A DNA stretch of 64,000 bases, from positions 372,001 to 436,000 of the forward strand of contig NZ_FZOI01000003.1 in the NCBI RefSeq assembly GCF_900188385.1, given 5' to 3'. A program made the translations under genes and the position numbers. Of this stretch, positions 61,708 to 64,000 are shown piece by piece. This DNA comes from Azospirillum sp. RU38E. Its GTDB lineage: Bacteria > Pseudomonadota > Alphaproteobacteria > Azospirillales > Azospirillaceae. Position 1 is the stretch's first letter; every line of letters begins with the position of its first letter. The notes under the pieces are model-generated. The model did not search any database. It saw only the letters and a program-made list of their open reading frames with translations, and had not been told where the DNA came from.

Positions 61708-62064
61708 ATGCGTCTGTTCAGGGTGACTTTGCCGGTGGCGGCGGTGGAAAGTGCTGCCCGTTTCTATGGCGCCGTGCTGGGCCAGCCCGGCACCCGCGCG
61801 GCCCCCGACCGGCATTCGTTCGAGGTGGGGCAGGTACGGCTGGACTGCCGGCAGGTGGCCGACGGGATGCCGATTCCCATCTCTGAGCCGGTCTGTTTTG
61901 CCGTGCATGATCTGGAAGGGTTCCGCCAGCGGGTTCTGGATACGGGGGGCGAGCCCCCCGGCGAGATCATTGTCGAGCCATCGGGCGAACGCAGCTTCCA
62001 CTGCGCCGATCCCTCGGGCAACGCCCTCTGCTTTGTGGAGGCAGGCACGGAGCGGCAGGACTGA
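61708..62064 (+). CDS. VOC/glyoxalase-family protein
   Basis: A 118-residue vicinal-oxygen-chelate fold protein: FRVTLPVAAVESAARFYGAV, CFAVHDLEGFRQRVLDTGG, HCADPSGNALCFVEAG. Single VOC module; likely dimer, metal site predicted at the E in CFVEAG. Enzyme activity unknown. ATG follows GGAGG. It diverges from leuD and converges on the methyltransferase gene. Confidence 0.85.
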   Translation: MRLFRVTLPVAAVESAARFYGAVLGQPGTRAAPDRHSFEVGQVRLDCRQVADGMPIPISEPVCFAVHDLEGFRQRVLDTGGEPPGEIIVEPSGERSFHCADPSGNALCFVEAGTERQD

Positions 62065-62070
62065 TCCCGG

Positions 62071-62925
62071 TCAGGCCTTGGCCGTCACCTGCCAGCAGGC
62101 GGCGGTAAACCGCACCTCCCCCGCCTGGATGAAGGGGGCGAAGGCATCCAGCAGGCGCGCCAGCACATCCTGCTGCCAGGCCGGCTCCAGCCGCTCCATC
62201 ACCCGACCCAGCGGGCCGAAGCGGGTGAGATAGGTTGGCAGTTGGTCCGCCGGCAGACGGCATTCCGCCGCCGCCGGTGCAATGTCGATCCGGTCCCATC
62301 CCGACTGGCGCAGGATTTCCTGCACATAGTCATGATCGGCAAAGGCAAACTGGCCGGGGGCACCGGGTTGCCGGGGCGGCAGCGCCGGCAACAGCGGTCC
62401 TGCCACCCGTTCGGCCAGGGTCATGAAGCTGTTTTCCGTCCCCCCGCGCCAGGAGAAGAAATGCAGCGCGCCCCCCGGCCGTGTGGCCCGGCGCAGATTG
62501 GCGAAGGCCGCCACGGGCTGGCCGAAGAACATCACGCCAAAGCGTGACACCAGCATGTCGAACCCGGCCGGCGGGAAATCATGGTTTTCCGCATCGGCCA
62601 GCAGGAAGCGCGCCGCCAAGCCGGCCGCATTTCGGCGCGCCTCTGCCGCGGCCAGCATGGGGGCGGAGATATCAATACCCGTCACCGCCCCGCCCGGCCG
62701 CTGCTGTCTGGCGATGGCCAGGGTGACGGCACCGGTGCCGCACCCGACATCCAGCACCCGTTCCCCCTGCTGTGCCGCCACGGCGGCGACCAGCCGTTCC
62801 TGAAACGGGTGCAGCATCTGATCCATCATCACCTGCCCCTCCACCCAGGCCCGGCCCGCCGGGCCATTCCACAGCTGCGCCTGATCCTCTCCGGAACCAG
62901 GGGATGGGGCTGCTTTCTCGGTCAT
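62071..62925 (-). CDS. Class I SAM-dependent methyltransferase
   Basis: A 284-residue methyltransferase: VLDVGCGTGAVTLAIARQQ (SAM motif I), GIDISAPMLAAAEAR, MLVSRFGVMFFGQPVAAFAN (post-I block) then the LHFFSWRG strand. UbiE-like small-molecule methyltransferase; substrate unknown. It diverges from a MerR regulator over a SoxR-like operator, so it is probably its target. Confidence 0.88.
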   Translation of the reverse strand: MTEKAAPSPGSGEDQAQLWNGPAGRAWVEGQVMMDQMLHPFQERLVAAVAAQQGERVLDVGCGTGAVTLAIARQQRPGGAVTGIDISAPMLAAAEARRNAAGLAARFLLADAENHDFPPAGFDMLVSRFGVMFFGQPVAAFANLRRATRPGGALHFFSWRGGTENSFMTLAERVAGPLLPALPPRQPGAPGQFAFADHDYVQEILRQSGWDRIDIAPAAAECRLPADQLPTYLTRFGPLGRVMERLEPAWQQDVLARLLDAFAPFIQAGEVRFTAACWQVTAKA

Positions 62926-62974
62926 TCTGATCTCCCTTCACTTGCCAAACCGGGTGGAATGGCAACATGCTGCC

Positions 62975-62994
62975 ACTTCAAGTTCACTTGAGGT
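62975..62994. promoter_or_regulatory. SoxR-box-like MerR operator
   Basis: ACTTCAAG-TTCA-CTTGAGGT: an inverted repeat with one mismatch, very close to the SoxR site CCTCAAGTTAACTTGAGG. On the minus strand it begins in a TTGACC -35 box and places the -10 (CAGCAT region) at about 19 bases, the long spacer typical of MerR-activated promoters, aimed at the methyltransferase gene. Confidence 0.65.
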
Positions 62995-63007
62995 CAAGGG
63001 CGATTTC

Positions 63008-63433
63008 ATGCTGCTGGATATTGGCGAGGTGGCGCGGACATCCGGCCTGAGCCCGGCCACCCTGCGCTTTTACGAAGAAAAGGGCTTGATCGCCCCCGTG
63101 GGACGCCGGGGGCTGCGCCGGCTTTATGAACCCGTGGTGCTGGAACGGCTGGCGCTGGTGGCGCTGGGCCGTGCTGCCGGTTTCACCCTGGCGGAAATCG
63201 GCCCCATGCTGGGGGACGATGGCGCCCCCGCCCTGAACCGGCAGATGCTGGTGGAGAAGGCCGAGGCGCTGGACCGCGCCATTGCCCGACTGACAGCCAT
63301 GCGCGACGGGTTGCGCCATGCCGCCGCCTGCCCCGCCCCCCGCCATATGGAATGCCCCACCTTCCGGCGCATCCTGGATGCAGCGGCCCATGGATTCTTC
63401 AGCCGCGACAAGGCGGAGACGGCCCCCTTCTAA
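63008..63433 (+). CDS. MerR-family transcriptional regulator
   Basis: A 141-residue MerR: LLDIGEVARTSGLSPATLRF, GLIAPVGRRGLRRLYEP for the winged helix, then a dimer helix and HAAACPAPRHMECPTFRRI at the end. The terminal cysteines are two, C-x7-C, not the four of the SoxR iron-sulfur cluster, so the trigger differs (thiol or metal). ATG at 63008. It shares the operator with the divergent methyltransferase. Confidence 0.88.
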   Translation: MLLDIGEVARTSGLSPATLRFYEEKGLIAPVGRRGLRRLYEPVVLERLALVALGRAAGFTLAEIGPMLGDDGAPALNRQMLVEKAEALDRAIARLTAMRDGLRHAAACPAPRHMECPTFRRILDAAAHGFFSRDKAETAPF

Positions 63434-63629
63434 TCCCGCCCACGACGTTGGTCGGGGGCGGCAATGGTTTGTTGACCAGCGCGATTGCCGGGTGCCCCCA
63501 CCCGCGCTACCATCATCCCAATATATCGATCGGCATGAACCGGCCCTGGCCGGCATAAAATGACCGACAACAGGGAGGGCGGCTGGATGCATCAATCCGA
63601 CGGCAATGAAACATGCCTGCGGGGGCGCC

Positions 63630-64000
63630 ATGCGTGTGCGTAGCCCGCAGGATCTGGTGGGCGGCATCGCGCTGATCGCGCTGGCCGCCCTGGCTTTTTC
63701 ACAAATCGGCGATCTGCGCATCGGCACCGCCTCGCGCATGGGCCCCGGTTATTTCCCCACCGTGCTGGCAGGCCTGACCGGGCTGGTCGGGCTGGTGCTG
63801 GCCGTCCGCTCGCTGGTGCTGGACGGGCATGGGCTGGAAAGCCTGAACCTGCGGCACGGGCTGCCGCTGTTGGGGGCCATCCTGGTTTTCGGGCTGACCA
63901 TCCGGCCGCTGGGTCTGGTGCTGGCCTCGGCCCTGCTGTTCCTGGTCAGCGCCTTTGCCTCACCGGAACTGAAATGGCGGGAAACGCTGGTGGCTTCGGT
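63630..64000 (+). CDS. TctB-type tripartite tricarboxylate transporter small subunit (partial)
   Basis: The first 123 residues of a TctB subunit: RSPQDLVGGIALIALAALAF, IGTASRMGPGYFPTVLAG and two further membrane helices. TctB works with a TctA channel and a TctC binding protein to take up citrate-like solutes. The gene is cut by the window end. ATG 63630; an out-of-frame 18-codon ORF overlaps its start. Confidence 0.87.
   Translation, partial: MRVRSPQDLVGGIALIALAALAFSQIGDLRIGTASRMGPGYFPTVLAGLTGLVGLVLAVRSLVLDGHGLESLNLRHGLPLLGAILVFGLTIRPLGLVLASALLFLVSAFASPELKWRETLVAS

Noticed and set aside
63587-63643. 18-codon ORF (MHQSDGNETC) overlapping the TctB start, with an AGGGAGG ribosome site
   Set aside because: Could be a coupling leader, but the good ribosome site may simply serve TctB at a distance; nothing else supports a peptide.
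1-64000. CRISPR array, rRNA or tRNA genes
   Set aside because: No regularly spaced short direct repeats and no tRNA cloverleaf or rRNA blocks were noticed; a covariance scan would be needed to exclude a tRNA fully.

Overview
The window is GC-rich chromosomal DNA of a Gram-negative bacterium, most likely an alphaproteobacterium of the Rhodospirillales (Azospirillaceae-like). This rests on the divergent aspS/rnd arrangement, ornithine decarboxylase with homospermidine synthase, DUF1244, ChaB and DUF484 proteins, a TonB-dependent receptor and an RND pump. The taxonomic call is inference; there is no rRNA gene to test it. I see no tRNA, CRISPR array, prophage or complete insertion sequence.

Layout. 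0-2.1 kb: molybdate importer modABC (modA cut by the window edge, modC without a TOBE tail). 2.1-4.7 kb: deoC-cdd nucleoside salvage and an iron alcohol dehydrogenase. 4.8-9.8 kb: a MerR/TipAS regulator, aspS, a periplasmic binding protein and rnd. 9.8-10.6 kb: vapBC. 11-13 kb: two tandem paralogous DMT exporters. 13-16.4 kb: glgX overlapping a receiver-domain protein. 16.4-21 kb: a CNNM/CBS protein, a compact OYE-like protein, a small Cys protein and rho. 21.5-25.4 kb: a NarL-type regulator coupled to an unusual DHp-plus-pseudo-receiver protein, small proteins, an N-formylglutamate amidohydrolase homologue and a MOFRL-only protein. 25.4-28.9 kb: a PhoD-like phosphatase behind a TonB receptor with a PHO-box-like site. 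29-32.3 kb: prmA, a LysE exporter, and an Lrp regulator with an EamA exporter. 32.4-36.4 kb: xerC with DUF484, a transaldolase-like aldolase and a Bcr/CflA MFS pump. 36.4-41.8 kb: priA, a GNAT/DUF1778 toxin-antitoxin pair, an AT-rich orphan gene and hss. 41.9-43.9 kb: ornithine decarboxylase with a candidate leader RNA, and a Pmp3 protein. 44.8-45.7 kb: a gene graveyard holding a collapsed MazEF-type module, an arfB 5' duplicate and an orphan gene tail, followed by intact arfB and a BaiN-like flavoprotein. 47.6-48.2 kb: a second vapBC. 48.5-52.5 kb: two membrane coiled-coil proteins, then an operon of an orphan ABC ATPase, a lipoprotein hydrolase and a YdjC deacetylase. 54-58.3 kb: an RND pump. 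58.4-61.5 kb: paralogous mini membrane proteins, a GNAT enzyme, leuB and leuD. 61.7-64 kb: a VOC protein, a methyltransferase divergent from a MerR regulator across a SoxR-box-like operator, and a partial TctB.

The most striking non-coding signal is a family of dispersed hairpin mosaics (at least five copies) with a conserved core and exchangeable terminal stems. One copy sits inside the mod operon and abuts the modB ribosome binding site. The most foreign gene is the AT-rich orphan at 39.6-40.3 kb, which carries a HEPN-like R-N-x-x-H-H motif next to a toxin-antitoxin pair. The polyamine block is functionally coherent: decarboxylase makes putrescine and hss converts it to homospermidine, and a 12-codon ORF sits in the decarboxylase leader.
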